64,000 bases of DNA from Datnioides undecimradiatus (lineage: Eukaryota; Chordata; Actinopteri; Lobotiformes; Datnioididae). The first letter of the stretch is position 1, and each line of letters opens with the position of its first letter. Positions 38,990 to 52,715 of the stretch are shown piece after piece. The DNA lies in assembly GCA_008933995.1 (NCBI GenBank), contig WARS01000016.1:9379848-9443847 (forward strand), in the 5' to 3' direction. Position numbers and translations under genes: made by a program. The notes beneath the pieces were generated by a model. That model was not told the DNA's origin. It searched no databases and saw only the letters and a list, made by a program, of their open reading frames with translations.

Positions 38990-39405
38990 AGGCTTTTCTC
39001 ACTGCAGGTTGCAGAGAGGTTAGTTCAGTTGTAGTACGCCTGAGGCCATCAAATCCTTGGACTGCATGTGGAGCACCTGGCTGAATCCCTGCTCAACAAG
39101 ATAAGTTGTTGGGAATGCACGAAGAAGCAGCCTGGTTTTCTCCCAGTGAGCTGAGTAACACTGGCCATATTTTACCAACTTCGTTTCCCAGCCAGAGGTG
39201 CATATAGTAGCCTGGGTCAGGTTTGCGCTGTAGAACTTTGACTAGATTCTCCTGGACAGTGGCCGTTTAGTCATGAATGTCCTGAAAAGGTTGCTTCACT
39301 CAGATGAAAACATTAGATTTAGAAGGTCCTTGAAGTGGATCTCCGTGTTGGCCTTAAGCATCCTCAGGAGGTGCTTAATGGTAAGAGCCACACACACCTG
39401 CTGTG
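38990..39405 (-). pseudogene. Decayed hAT transposase (ZBED5/SCAND3-like), C-terminal dimerisation region
   Basis: On the minus strand, about 39185 down to 39020, the frame reads KYGQCYSAHWEKTRLLL, then RAFPTTYLVEQGFSQV and LHMQSK. FP-(T/S)-(T/S)-YLVE-x-GFS is the hallmark of the hAT C-terminal dimerisation domain. Upstream pieces, in shifting frames, read HFKDLLNL (near 39340) and QPFQDIHD then TVQENLVKVLQ (near 39270), in the order expected in this subgroup. Intact proteins have about 600 residues; only the last 120 or so remain, with several stops and frame changes. No terminal inverted repeats or target duplication were located. Confidence 0.8.
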
Positions 39406-42400
39406 GGTATAACCTGCAAATTGTACTCAGTGCAGATTTTTAAACTAACTCATTTTAAAATGGTGATTTTATTGCTAAATAGTCTTTATATGTTTCTTCA
39501 TATTTATAATGCTCATATAGGCTAAGACAAGGCAATTTGATAAATAGTGTCTAAATAGTCTAAATGCTAAGTTGCTAGATGCTAAGTTTCCTCAGAAAAT
39601 CTGACAGCTGACTACCCCTCTTGTAAAGTTATAACCACAGCAATATGACAGTGTTTATTTGATGGTCACCAGCTATAAGTTTATGGAACAGATTTTAGTA
39701 GAGCTGCACTAACACAGATTGAATATACAGTTTCTACAGTAAGCAGTGAGTCACTGCAACAGTTCAAATAGCTCCAGATGCCTCTATTTTGCTTTTTAGT
39801 ATAAGTAGTCTTACTCATAAACAGTGTCTCCAATTTCCCTTTGACCAGCCAGTCTGGTTGGCTGGATCTATTTCCTGTCTGAAGTTGTGAAATGTCTGCT
39901 GGCTCTTTTCACTGAGCACCAATGATATTCAGTAGAGGAGGGAGAGTTGTGTCTACATGTGACTCACTTTTGTGAGCCTTCCAGTATAATTTTCCTTTGT
40001 GTTTGTGGCAAGAATATTTCCTGGTTTTGGTAAAGTGCTGCATTTTTCACTTAAAGTGCTCCATCCTTGCATTTCCAAACCTCCTGCCAGCAATTTCTAT
40101 CCAAAAAGGGAAGTCTTGTGGACACAAGACCTGTTATTAACTGCAACTCATAGTTTATCTATTTCAGAGAAAAAATGGATTTTATCTTATACGCTCTTGT
40201 TTGCACATTTAAATGAAGTACAACACTGTTTTATGTCAAATGGATGTTTGATGAGACAATTCTGATCTTACTTTGTATTTACACATTTTTTATAGTCTTT
40301 TGTGTCACTGATAATAAGCCCAACAGCACATAAATCTTTCCAGACTGGAACACAATGGAATATAGGTCATCTGTGTGGACTCCCACACAATATTTTGCTA
40401 TAGACAATGTTTTGGAAACAGCCTTGTAAGCTATCAGCAGCAAACTACACAGTGACTGAAGTCAAAAAATAATTTTCCCACCAAAAAAAAAAAGAAAAAA
40501 ACCTTCCTCACTGCTTGAGATGCTTAAAATATTCCCTTTGACCCATCGGAGACTTTTTTACACGTTGTGTGTTTGATTTTTTTTGGCAGCAAGCAGAAAG
40601 ATGTTAACAAGAAACTTCTTCGCTATTCAGGCAAAACTCACATGGATGCAGCAAAAACAAATAAAGGAATATTTTACTGGTGCCCTGGACTTCCCTGGGG
40701 ATAATTCATATATCAGAGGTGCCAAGGCTTAGCATTAGCTGCATTAGCTAATGCATCTTGCATGCCTTTGTATATTTTACAGGTTTCAAACTGCACCGTG
40801 TGAAGTTTAAACAGAGGTGCTGTTCTTTTACCGTTTGATTGGTAGATGCCAGCACATTGAAACCTGACTGTTAACAACACAGCGAGGTGCTCTCTTTAAA
40901 AAGGCCTGAGTGCTGCTTCACATGCGGTTGAGTTTGTTTAAGTCCTGTGGTGATTCGATTGATTTGGCAGATTATTTCAGAAGAAGAAACACTTGAAATG
41001 ATTATTGTTGCCAATCTAGCTGATGCTTTTTTGAACCAATGAATTCAACTTTAGCCTAATCTGTTAAACATGTGCCATGAGTTAATCCCACGCACACTGT
41101 GTGACGTAAATTGGACACAGGTGAAGGTAAAACTAACATTGGTACTGTTAATGCTGATGGTGACTCATTTGAATAAGCTATGCAATAAAACCTTCACTCT
41201 GCCCTTGGAGGAACTGTCACAGATTATTCTGTGCCTCTTTCAGGCTCATGCTAGATGAAATGTACCTGTCATTTCAGGTTGTAATTATAGTAGCGTCCCT
41301 CTAAGCCAATAATGTACCGTAATCTTAGTGATGATGCCTACTAGAGCACATCCTGGCTCTGTGTTTACCTCGCTGTTTAGCCTCTCAAGGTGACAAATGA
41401 TTGAGTTCAGCCTCAGTCCTTGGTGACTAATAACTTACAGTTACTGCAGCAACCTGCCTACGCCCATCTGTGCGTTTCTGTGAATGCGTCTCTCTGTCTA
41501 TAACACACACACACACACAACACTGCTAAAACTCCCATGTTAATAGTTTGCAAGTCTCATAAGCATTTTTCCTCATCAAATCTTTACTCCATTTATTTAC
41601 TGTTTTCCTGTCATGGTCCGACAACCACAAGCTGTTATGAGCACCTTGTTATCTTGTTACATAGTTAAGTTTATGAGCCCAAAGTACAATAAAATTAAGA
41701 CGGTACATACAGTAACAGATGCAGTGAATCATTTAGGTCTGATCAACATTTTAGGAGACATTTTTATGCACAGTTTTAAAGGTGTAGCTTGTGACTTAAA
41801 TTTGTAGGGAAAATCTATATTAAGAGCTTGATTAGGGCATAAATGATATAAAACAGTGAAAAGCAACACATCATCACATTTGAGAAGTAACCATGGTATT
41901 TAAAAAAACCTGATGATAGATTTTCTTTCGGTAACACTTAAGTTTGCTGAAAGCAGTTTTACTCTATTCCTCTTCACTTGGAGACCAATCAACAGAAATT
42001 TCAGAGAGGCATATTTCAAAATCTGCTTGCATACCACTGATTTTTTTTTTCTTATTTTATACACTGAACCTTCAAGTCAATTATTATTACCATATCGCCA
42101 CACATTAATATATGCAGCTATTCTACCCTCATTATTTTTCATTGACTTTAGAGTTTAGCACAGTTGCCTGCTAATTGTTTATCAACATTATTAGTGTTAC
42201 TGCTATTATTAATGCACTAATCTCTACATGTTAATGTAGCAAACAGATTGTTATGGGTCACCTGCTAAATTCCTGCATAATGATTCAGATATTGTATGTT
42301 TCATTTCAGTAATGAACTCTCCTAGGCTTAAAGAAATACAGCAATCTTTGGGGGCAAAAGCTTTTGGACCAAATGAATGTTGATAAGACTGAGAGCAATT

Positions 42401-42685
42401 TCACCTCCGTGCCCAGTGTTAATTTAAATTACAACAGAGCTGGCTAAGGCTCTAGCGTTGTGTGTATGCTTTGTGGACAAAACAGCTAGCTTTTCCTCAG
42501 CTCCAAGCATCACAGTGCACTAAATATAGAACACGCAGTGTAGAAATCAGTGCTGAAATTGCTTTCAAATGCAAAACCACTTCCCTGGCTTGAAAAATGT
42601 CACTGCACAAATGAATGTAGGATTTGGAGGGGAACACAGAAAGGAAAAATTGTTTGTGGGGAAAGAAATCAAAAAACTTAATGTG
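39406..42685. other. Unassigned sequence
   Basis: No gene or mobile element recognised. A perfect 16 bp palindrome, tgcattagctaatgca, lies at 40740-40755, and a short (CA)n run lies near 41504-41519. Confidence 0.4.
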
Positions 42686-42705
42686 GTGTGTGTGTGTGTG
42701 TGTGT
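42686..42705. repeat. (TG)n microsatellite
   Basis: About ten TG units. Confidence 0.95.
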
Positions 42706-42880
42706 GGTGACTAACGTAATAAAATAAAAAAAAATATGTATCTGATAAATAATGCCCTACATACATTATTGTCTTGCAGTGAGTCACTTTGGTGACTGTG
42801 TGTATGGTTAAATTAGTTTACTGTGTTCCATAAATGTGAACCTGCAGTGTACCGTGTCTGCTTCCTGTGTGTCTTAGTGG

Positions 42881-42883
<3 letters not shown>

Positions 42884-42924
<41 letters not shown>
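42884..42924. repeat. (TG)n microsatellite
   Basis: About twenty uninterrupted TG units, one of the longest pure dinucleotide runs in the window. Confidence 0.95.
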
Positions 42925-42925
<1 letters not shown>

Positions 42926-45900
42926 GGGGTTTCTTGTGCTCAAAATCCTCACATCAGCATTCACCTACAAAGCGCTTATGTAGCAGAAACAGTGCCGTGA
43001 GCAAGCCTCCAGAGTGACAGAAGGTGAATTAGAGAGTGATTAGAGGTGAATTCTAATTCACACTCCCATGTGTCTGCCTGTCATTTGTAGGACAGGGCAT
43101 TTGCAAACTAACGAGAGGAGTGTCAGACAGGTTGCAGCTGAGACACACATCTCGACAATAGCCGTGCAGCACATGGACACACAAACACAACGTGCAGTGT
43201 GTTCATCCAGGCAAAAATCACACACACTTGGACATAAATCGCACACAGGGCTTAAGTAGCCAACAGTCAGTAGTAATTTTTGTAATTGGCCGTATGACTT
43301 TAAGTGAAAGACTGCTTGAGAACTGAGGGACACTGGAGACTAAGGGACAAATACTGAAGTAAAGGCCATTGTCTTCCAGACAGTGTTTGACCTTTGTCTC
43401 TATGCTGCCAAGCATTGCACAAACAGATGCATACCAATAAAGCTCTCTCACAAATCTGATGGTGCATCTCGCTTTCGTGGTTTAAGACTTTACAATTAAC
43501 AGCACATTAAAGTTGATTAAAGCTGGGCTAGGGGAGCTGTGGATAAACAGTTAATGCTAATGTAGATTTTGAAAGTATCCAACCAACAAAATCCCATCAG
43601 CTCCCTGTAGCCACACTTCAAAGATCTGTGAGGCAGAGTGCTCATTCGGGCCAAAGAAAAAGATTAGATGATCTTATTTTATGTCAAAGCATTTGATTTG
43701 TCGATTGCTGCTACAATATTAAGAGAATTTCATCAAATATAAAAAAAAGGCTTCTGAAATACATCTTTGCCTACCCTAGCTTTAAACATATGAACCTGTA
43801 ATAAACTACATGCATAATTTTTATGAACATACATCTGGTAAAACAATTCTGAGAAATATTCACTCCATGAAAAACAGAAATCTAAAACTGGCCGTTTCTT
43901 CTATAGAGTTAGCAGCAATGCAGTGTGTGGACTGCATTACCTTGTGCAACTTACACTACATTAATGAAACCAATGATTCTGGAAAGGGAACATAAACACC
44001 ATACCCCAGAAAAGTACACCTGATGCCATTACTTTGTCCATCTGAAGAATGTGTGCTTCACACTCATTAAAGAAATAGTGGTGTCAAGGAGACACCACTT
44101 AACCTGTTAGCTGTTACCTGAGTGCCGATAGAGCAGATGTACTCAAAAGGGTATTTTTACTCACTGATTTAAATGAACCAGTTAAATAAGGGTGAGAGGG
44201 GTAATCCATGACTATGCTGAAGTGTCAGTCTTCTATATAGTATGATTGATGCTACTTTACTTAACAGCTTTTGCATTCAGACAGAGGTGGGTTTAGACAA
44301 AAGATTTGATAGCAGAGTTAGAATAACATGTTTATCATGTTTAAATGACCTGATTCTTGCCAACTGTCTTTTTTAATGTAACCACCAATGTACTTTTCTT
44401 CCAAAAAGTTGTTAGTCTGACAGTGCTTGTTAGCCATTCAATTGATATGCCCAACCACTCCATCTCAATCACTGCTTTTGCAAGAACATAATTGACGGAC
44501 ATGACTGTTTACATGTCAATTTTTCAGTATTATTAATGACAACCAGTGATGCATGTCTTTGGCTAGTAGAGCTTGGCGACACAAGGACATTTCTGAACAA
44601 GTGGCTGGGCTGACGCAGTCCCATTTAAAAGAAGGTTGGTTGGTGGTGCGATGGATCTCACGGAGGTTAATTATGTACCATTAACGCAACTAGAAGTTGT
44701 GTCATTACTTATGATACTTAAGTGTCATCTCAATTATTGACTTTCCCAAGCAGGGATGACTATTTGTAATTGTTTGTCCTCAAGTCCTTCCAAAAAGTTT
44801 TGAAATCCCATAACCCTACTGCTATGAGTTTGAATTTGAGCAAATGTGTATGACTTTGTTCTTAAGACTGTGACTCTTTTAGGTATAGGATAGGCTACTA
44901 CATCCAGAGCCTGACTAAATTACTACTATTATCTGCTAATATTAGCTCATCACACGTCTATCTGTATTGACAAATAGTGTATGTTGGTAACAGACCATCC
45001 TCTTAAGAAGAGCGATAGCATCAGTTGTTTCAGTGAGGGCCTCAAAAAGACATCTTCTTCAAGTGAAAAAGCCTTCTAGTGGTGGCAGTAATTCTAATGG
45101 GAGCAAAAAATAAACATTATTAATAACAAGGAGTTTCAAAGCAATGTAGGGAAGAGGTCAATGTGAGGGGAGGCCAAGAAAATTAGACCTAAACACAGAC
45201 TACTGTTTGTTGTGTTGTCAATGAGCGATCAACTTAAGCCTCACCACAGTCTTTCTTAACTATTACAATGAAGGTTCCCTGACCTTAAATCAAAACAAAC
45301 CTTAACCATATGATTGAAGAAGACAATATTTTGTAGTTTAATTGTGAGGCATTTGTTGGTTGGCAGGTACATCAGAAGAAGTTACAGCTAAGAAAAGCCA
45401 AATATGTATAGGGGGGGGGGTTTGGAGGGAGCGTCTCTGTTGCAACGTTTGTCCGCTAAATGACACAGATGAGATCATTATTTAAACTGCCCAGTTCGGT
45501 ACATTTTTTGAGCTTTTTTTTTTTTTTTTTTTTTAACTTAATAGAAGGGAAACATTTTTTTGATCACTTTTAGATTTTGTAGCTTAAAATTTTGTAATAC
45601 TAAAAATTAAAAAAAAGTATCAGTCAGACTCTCAATAGATTGTAACACTTGTCTTAAAGCCTATGTAAGGACTACACTGTGACAAAAACTACCTTTCCAG
45701 TCTGTCTCTGCAGGATGGCAAAATTAATGCAGGCTTTCTCTCTCCTTAAATTTTACCATTTTATCACAAACCTTTTCCCCTAAAGTCTTTTTTTTCTGAA
45801 TCTATGTGTGTGTCTTTACATTTATACATGTGTATTCACTGGGCTTACACTCTCAGGTTTTGGGTTGTAATTTGTAGTTGTAAAACTCTCAGGTTTTGTA

Positions 45901-46454
45901 ATTAATTTAAGCTAATTTCAGAATATCTTTTTTTATTTATCTGAATTTATTACTTTTTGTTTCCTCACCATTACTCTCCTCGTTGTTTCAAATGAATAAA
46001 CGATTCATTTTTAAGGCAACAAAACATTCTAAGCTCATCATTGCAAGTTAGTGATGAAAACATGTATTAGGTGTTTTATGTTACAGTGACTCTCCCAGTT
46101 CTTATACGTTTCCCAAAACAACAAAACATGTATTTGAACTGGAATGCGTAGGCTATAACGTCCATGTTTTGTTCTAATATCTGAATGTGTCAGGGTGTCT
46201 TATCTTCTACATTAAGATGTAATACATGTAAAACTGCCCTCAAAATTGTAGTGCAAACGGTGCTGTGCCTGCTTACCAGGTTTTCTACATACACACTGGC
46301 CACAGAAGCCATAATATTGTTTGTTCAGACTCTGACAATGTAGGGCTGTGCTTGTGAAATACCCACAAAATGTGAATATTAAATTAAGCTGCTCGCAGGG
46401 CTGTCAACGGCACCATCTCTCTTCCGTCACCTTCAGGTCTCCAGAGACTGATGT
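42925..46454. other. Unassigned sequence
   Basis: No gene or element recognised. It contains a G10 run (45411-45420) and a T21 run (45514-45534), both simple homopolymers. Confidence 0.45.
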
Positions 46455-46877
46455 GTGGTGAGAGGCAGCGAGGACGTTCAGACTGAGATGGCTTTCATAA
46501 AAAAGGTAAAATATGAGAGCATTAAAACACTACACTTAATCTGTCCATTCAAATTAGCTCCATTAATCATAATTAATTCGCTACATTATATTTCCCTTCT
46601 TAATTACATGTGCTACAAAGAAATAATTGCCTTGAAGGATGCATATTGTGATCCATCATCGCTCCAGAGTGGTGTAGAATTTTCTCTGGTAATTAACAAA
46701 GGTGTTCTCATCTGGGAGGTGTTGACAAGCATAGACGTGAGGATGAAATTAAAAGATCCTTTTAAAGACCTTTTTGTGACTAATTGGGAATGTGACAGTT
46801 ATCAAAACAAATACTTTCTATGGACTAATTGCATACAGAAAGTAGGTAAAGAAATGCACTTTTGTTTTAAGCACTAA
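46455..46877 (+). other. 140-codon open frame in AT-rich DNA; possible conserved non-coding block
   Basis: A frame without stops runs for 140 codons; its first codon is GTG and its first ATG is at 46488. It is long for such AT-rich sequence, yet no residue pattern suggests a known domain, and the composition (rich in Ile, Leu, Lys) is what AT-rich DNA would give. The DNA holds many TAATTA/ATTAAT cores around 46550-46610, which suits a regulatory element better than a gene. No Kozak context, splice sites or poly(A) signal support expression. Confidence 0.2.
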
Positions 46878-49800
46878 TATAGTATGATATATGAGATTAA
46901 ATGGATATAGAAATATGTTACTGCATATCCTTTGTGCATTTGCTGCAGGATATATTGTCAGAGGATAAGATAGTCTGCTTGGTAAATTTCACTCAGTGAT
47001 ATTGGTTGGAATGTAAACAGGACAATATTGCTTTGACACCACAGGGAGGGGATTGATAGGTGGGGTAGTGAACTATTCAGCAGCACAGTTGACATTATAA
47101 TCACATTTTTCTAAAGTTTACATTGAACACATAGAGGGTCTAGAGAAAATGGAGCAAGGGGAGGGCTCGCGTGGATATAAAGTAAATCAAAAGAATTGAT
47201 TTGCAAGCAGGTGACTGTCCTTTGTTTTTGAATTAGAATTACTGCTGTGATACCAAGTGTGTGTCAGGTATATGCCACTTAAAGCAAAAGCGTCGCTCAA
47301 GCTTGTGTAAAACAAATATTTAGTTTGTTTAAATCAATTTGAACAAAGCCCAGGTAGCCTAAGCATAAACTATGTAGCACTGTCATGTTGCATACTTGTG
47401 CATCCAGTGCCAGACTTCACTGACTTCTGATTTGTTTTTAGGTATAGGTAACCATAGGTTACTGACCAGCCCATGCCAGTATGGAAGGACAAAGGGCCAA
47501 AAAGCAGATTTGGCCATCCACAGCTAATATATAATATATAATATAGTTTGAATTTGTACTGATCAAATTTACCAATCAAATATGTATTTCTCCCATTTGA
47601 ATTGCAAATGAAAATTCTATTCAAGGTGACTGTTTCATAGCAATCAAGCTAAATGCACTAAATATTAAGTACATTAATACGCAGGTGGGTACAAAAAGTT
47701 GAGTGTATATCTCCCTATTTTCAGTGTATTTATTGTTATTCCTAAACATTAATCGAGATTGCCTTTGCCTTTTATAAAATAGAATTTTACAGAAACCCCT
47801 GGCACACTATGGTGCGCAACACAGTTTATTTCATATAAGACACACCTACAAGGGTTTTTCAACAAATTATTTGGCACTTGACACTGTGACACTGGCTTAT
47901 TGACTTAGTGACACTTGTTTTTTTTTTAATCCCCCATGCATTAGTCCACAAATGTTGTCTGTGGGTGCCAGTATTCGTTCTACTGAAGTTAGTGTTAGTA
48001 TTAGTACTAAAACTAAGACTATCACAGAGCAGCAAAATTGTGGATAAATCCATAGGATAAATAGCTCTTAAACAAGGACATGATGCAAAACATAAAAATG
48101 ATATTTCATAGGAAATGATTCTCATGAGCATAGACTTTCCTTAAATGGTCACGGTCATCTATGCTGATGTGAAACCATCAATCTTGTCCCACCTTAATCA
48201 CCCATCAATTTAGCTGCTGCACTTGTTTTGAAATGGAAGGGACAAAGTCAGAGTCCTGTACACAGAGTTCTCCATCAAACGGGCAACTCAGAATGATAAA
48301 TCAATTAATTTATTGGCCTTTATTAACCTTTTGACGTTTGATTGATATTCACATCAATAACAATAAAATGTGTCCTTGCTTGGGACAAAGCCAATTTAAC
48401 CTTTGTATCTAAGGTAACCAAAGTCATATAAATGCTTTTGTCAAAGGGCTCTTATAATGGGTTGTTGGAGGTGTGTGCGTCAACCCATTATCCAAGAAAC
48501 GACACCGCCATTTTTAAGATTTTTATTCTTTTCTCCTTTTTTCACTTAAGTCTGTGTTCCTAATGCCCCAGACAGGAAATTGGCGCTCTGTGGTATTATG
48601 AAGTCTCACCTCTTTTCACCTGACAGAAACAGGGTGACTGGACATACTGATTAAATCAGGACAGTCATAATTTATAAGCATTTGTCCCTGTATCCAGACT
48701 AGGATGCTTCTTGTCCCAATAATTAGATGTAATGTACACTTTAATTTTTCCAGACATCAACATTGTGCCTTGGTGAAACAAGGAAGGATAATTGTACTTA
48801 CTTTTAGTCACACTAAAAATTAACTGAACACAGTTTTGCCAGCACTGTGGCATTTGAGTCCTGGCAATTGATTTTTTGGCAAGCCTTTTAGAATCATAGT
48901 CATAGTCTTGTGTATTTAAATCCAAATAAGTCAGAAAATACCACAAACCCACTGTTTACTATTGTAGGTGTAATATCAAATGTGATTAAATGAAGAAATT
49001 ATGAAAATATACTACATCTAATATTTCCCATACCTATTGAGCCTTATTCATTTTCAGGCACAATCAAATGTACATGTAGTCCAGGCCTTTTGTATAAGTC
49101 ATGAATAGATATTGACTATAAAATGTATTATAGAACATTTGATATGAAATTCAATGCACTGAGCAAAAATGGCATGTGGTGTTTCAATCTTGTTTGACTG
49201 ATTGCTAGTCATGAGTTTAAGGTCAAATAAAAAAGAGAGAATTGTTTTAGTTTTCAACATTAGTGGCAGGCCTGCAAATTACACTCACAGACAGCTGCCT
49301 CACATGTAGCCTTCCCTAGTTGCTGATGAGGTGAGAATCATACACTTTCAGAACCTGATAGTGACATCACCTATAATTAAAATTGTTGAATTGTATCCTT
49401 TTATTTATCTCTGTTACTGTCACATCCTTATGACCACCTTCCATTTTAGTCAACGGACTGTTTTATTTTGGCAAAACGTTTTTGGCATCTAACTTCACAT
49501 CCACATCCATTCCTTTGTATTCCTGTCATGGTGTAGCTCTCTGATTGCACTGTGTTGACAGCTGCTGCAATGTTTTCTCATTCCTTAGCTTCTTTGGGTT
49601 CCCTAACTTCACCACTGACATTCCTAAATATTATTTTTCCTGGTGACTACAGGCTCCACTTTCTGAAGTTTTTCTTTTTATGTTTAGAAATATAACTTGC
49701 CCACAAAATTAGATTAAATTGTGGTTTTACAATGCATGTAGGGCATAATAATCATCTCCCTTTGTTTCCGGGGAAAATTAAGAGCAGTGTTGATGGGTCG

Positions 49801-50460
49801 GTGTAGGGTTATAGCGCCCCGGTTGCCTTACAACCATAGTTGCATAGGGGTGTGAATTTATCGTTGCTTGTATCTTTAATATGTTATTGTTTCCTTCTTC
49901 TCATAGTTTGCCTTTTGTCCATTTATTGATTGATTGGTAAGGGTTAAAAGAAAAGAAACTGTGTCCCCTAACATCGTCACATATGCTGTAAATGAGCACA
50001 CAGTTGATTGGCAGTCTTTATTCACATTCTAAAAATGGAAGGGGATCCTCACAGCTCAGCTAACCGTCTATGTGACTAATAACTTTAATCAAGCCAATAA
50101 CTTAATGCTTTGATGAACCTTAGAGCATGGAGCAATTACTATCTGCTGAGGTGGCTTGTTTTATAACTGAGGTGAGAACAGTAATTCCACTCACCCAACT
50201 ACCTGTCATCAATCAGCAGAGGTGAAATGTTTGAACTTTTGTGAAACTGCATGATGACAGTTAAATGAAGACTGCTATGTGTGACTGAATTTCTCCTTCA
50301 GACTAGGCCAGCACTGAACTGCAGACCACAAGAAGTGATCCTGTCAAATTTTCATTTTTAATTGATTAAAATTGAGAACAAGCCCAAAGTTTCATTAAGC
50401 CCTTAAAGTCCTTTATTGTTATTCTTCTCTGTTGTCTATGTTCTCATCATTTCTAAGTGC
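46878..50460. other. Unassigned sequence with one hairpin
   Basis: No gene recognised. The block 48290-48460 (tcaattaatttattgg, tgattgatattcacatcaat) has paired homeodomain-like sites. A perfect 11 bp inverted repeat, ataatgggttg at 48454-48464 and its complement at 48481-48491, encloses a 16-base loop. Confidence 0.4.
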
Positions 50461-50845
50461 AGGGTTTCCACAGGGTACTTGAACTATGAGGGTAAAATAA
50501 AAATACAGTTCTGAGATACCTTGAAAAAGCCCCTATTTTAAATAAACTGCGTATAAAAGTCCTTGGAATTTAATGAACTTCATTTTATTGTATTGTAACA
50601 GCTAATCTCAGATACTACTGGAAATTTTATTGACTGCTCTGTTCACATACTTTTATATGTAATTCTGGAGTCTCAAACAGTTTCATTATGAACAACATGA
50701 ATATGTACTTGACTAGTTGAAAGGGACTGACATTAATTTTATCATTTATTTATGTTTAAGAAAAACTTGAATGCAATTGCTTAAAGTGATGTCTTTGAAA
50801 ATGAAAAGAGCGCTTGAAAACATATAAAAGTCCTTGAAATATATA
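50461..50845. repeat. Possible degenerate dispersed repeat
   Basis: It opens with gggtttccacagggtacttg and twice contains tataaaagtccttg (near 50550 and 50824), with other cttgaaa phrases between. Such alternating 'ccttgaaa' phrases are typical of a dispersed teleost repeat that I recall but cannot name. No terminal repeats were found. Confidence 0.3.
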
Positions 50846-52715
50846 GAACAAATATATAGTAAATAGTATGACCAATAGATGAATAGATGGAATAGATGGA
50901 TATTAAATTAACTTTACCCAGTCTGATAATCCTGGCTTGCCCTTCCAGTTGATGATGACAACATGCATTTACAGCATGTACAGCAGTGATGTAGTGTGGC
51001 CGTAATACCCTGTTTACCCGAGGTTTAAACACTCATTAAAGGCATTGTGATCAGAGTGCATTACTATGGAGCAGTGGTCATATTTCACCCTGGTGTAAAT
51101 CAGAGCTGTTCATAATGCTGACAGAATCAAGATAACTTGAACAATTATTAGTTCCAGGGGTGAATGCAAATACCTGTGGATCAGATAGCATTACCCAGAT
51201 ATGTCTCTAGATACGCACATGCAGTTACACTTGGACTTTATACCAGGCAACATCACAGATGTTAACCACCCCCCCCCCAGCTGTGATATAAAGAAACATT
51301 ATATCTTTGAATACATTTAAGCTAGAATGTGTTTTCTTCTTAGAAAAATCAGGTGTTTGATTTTAAGCACAGACTTGGTAGGTGAAGAGTTAATGACAAA
51401 GTGTTGCTTGATGTACCACTCAGGTATGGGACGCCCCATATGATAAATTTTGTGCTACAAAGCAAATTGTTTGGTTTGCTGTTGATGTGTAACCATTATC
51501 TTCACAGTTCCTGCAGAAATGTTATCCTATACCTTTTCTTTAGAGACACACCCCTGACTGTCTCACAGTCATCATGTCTGACCTCCCTGCTCCATCCTGA
51601 GCCTTGCCATCGCCTCATCTCTTTCATCCATTCTCCCTCAGTTCACAGCCCAGTAATAATTCCCCCCTTTGCAATTAATTCCTCCTCTGACCCCCCTCTT
51701 CCTCCTTCCCACCTCTCATCATCGTGGCCCTGTCTCCTTGGGCTCCAGGACTTGATAAAATGAAAACTGTTTCCAACAATTATTCTTCTCCCCTCTTCGG
51801 TTGTATTCTCTGCTCTACTCCCCTCTCCTTCGCTGCTGCAAAACCTCAACAATTAATGAAGCTCTTCATCAAGCTTGTGAAAAGCTCCTCACCTTGACAA
51901 ATTATGACACTCTTGGGGGTAAGCACATTATCAGAACCCAATGTTTGTTTACATAAAAAATATGGAGTGCATAATTTGAAAGGAGTGAAGGTTTCTCCAG
52001 GTTTGCAGAATACAGATTTTAATTTGAATTTTGCCAACTCATCTCTCCACACAGTTGTGATAAAACATGGCATGTTTTCCCTGCAGGGCTGTTTAGCGTA
52101 GCCATTTCAGGTGCACTGTAGTTGCAAAAGTAGTGTTTAATTTTTTTGAACGCAAGGTTGGAAACTTTCTACAAAACTGTTATTTAGGTTCTTGTTGTCA
52201 AGATGCAGGTGTGGTTCAATGGTAAGCACTGTTTTTTAGGTGGTCTTTCTTTGCCAGGACCAAAGTTGTAATGACAATCTCATTAGTAATGTGTGCAAAT
52301 ATAAGAACTGTATAGGACACGAGTATTACACTCATATTGACATTAAGATTAGCAGCAGGTTCATTTACAAATAATCTTTGACATATTATGATTTTATATT
52401 ATGAGCATATTAAGATAGCTGAAATATTAAATTTAACTATTTACACCTGTATTTGTTCTCATGTCCTTAAATGTCAGACTCAGCTACAGGTACACATCAT
52501 TTAAATGCTAGACTACACTGAGACCCTTTTAACCCATAAACATATACTGAATGTAAATTATAAACAGTACAGTAACTTGCTGGCTTGTAATTCTGAATGT
52601 ACTGTAGTTAGAACTCTTTAGAAATAGTATATAATGTTTTAATGTCAACTTGATCAATAAATAAATCACTAAGGTATAGTCGATTGTGTTAGTGTCAATT
52701 TAGCGAGGGGGCAAA
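50846..52715. other. Unassigned sequence
   Basis: No gene recognised. A C10 run lies at 51269-51278. The pyrimidine-rich part at 51540-51840 has open frames on both strands, of low complexity. Confidence 0.4.

Noticed and set aside
45411-45420. G10 run considered as a polypurine tract of an LTR element
   Set aside because: No LTR, target duplication or retroelement sequence on either side.
52205-52260. tRNA-like A-box (gtggttcaatggtaagcac), suggesting a tRNA gene or SINE head
   Set aside because: No B-box with the expected spacing, no cloverleaf stems and no poly(A) or simple-repeat tail follow it.
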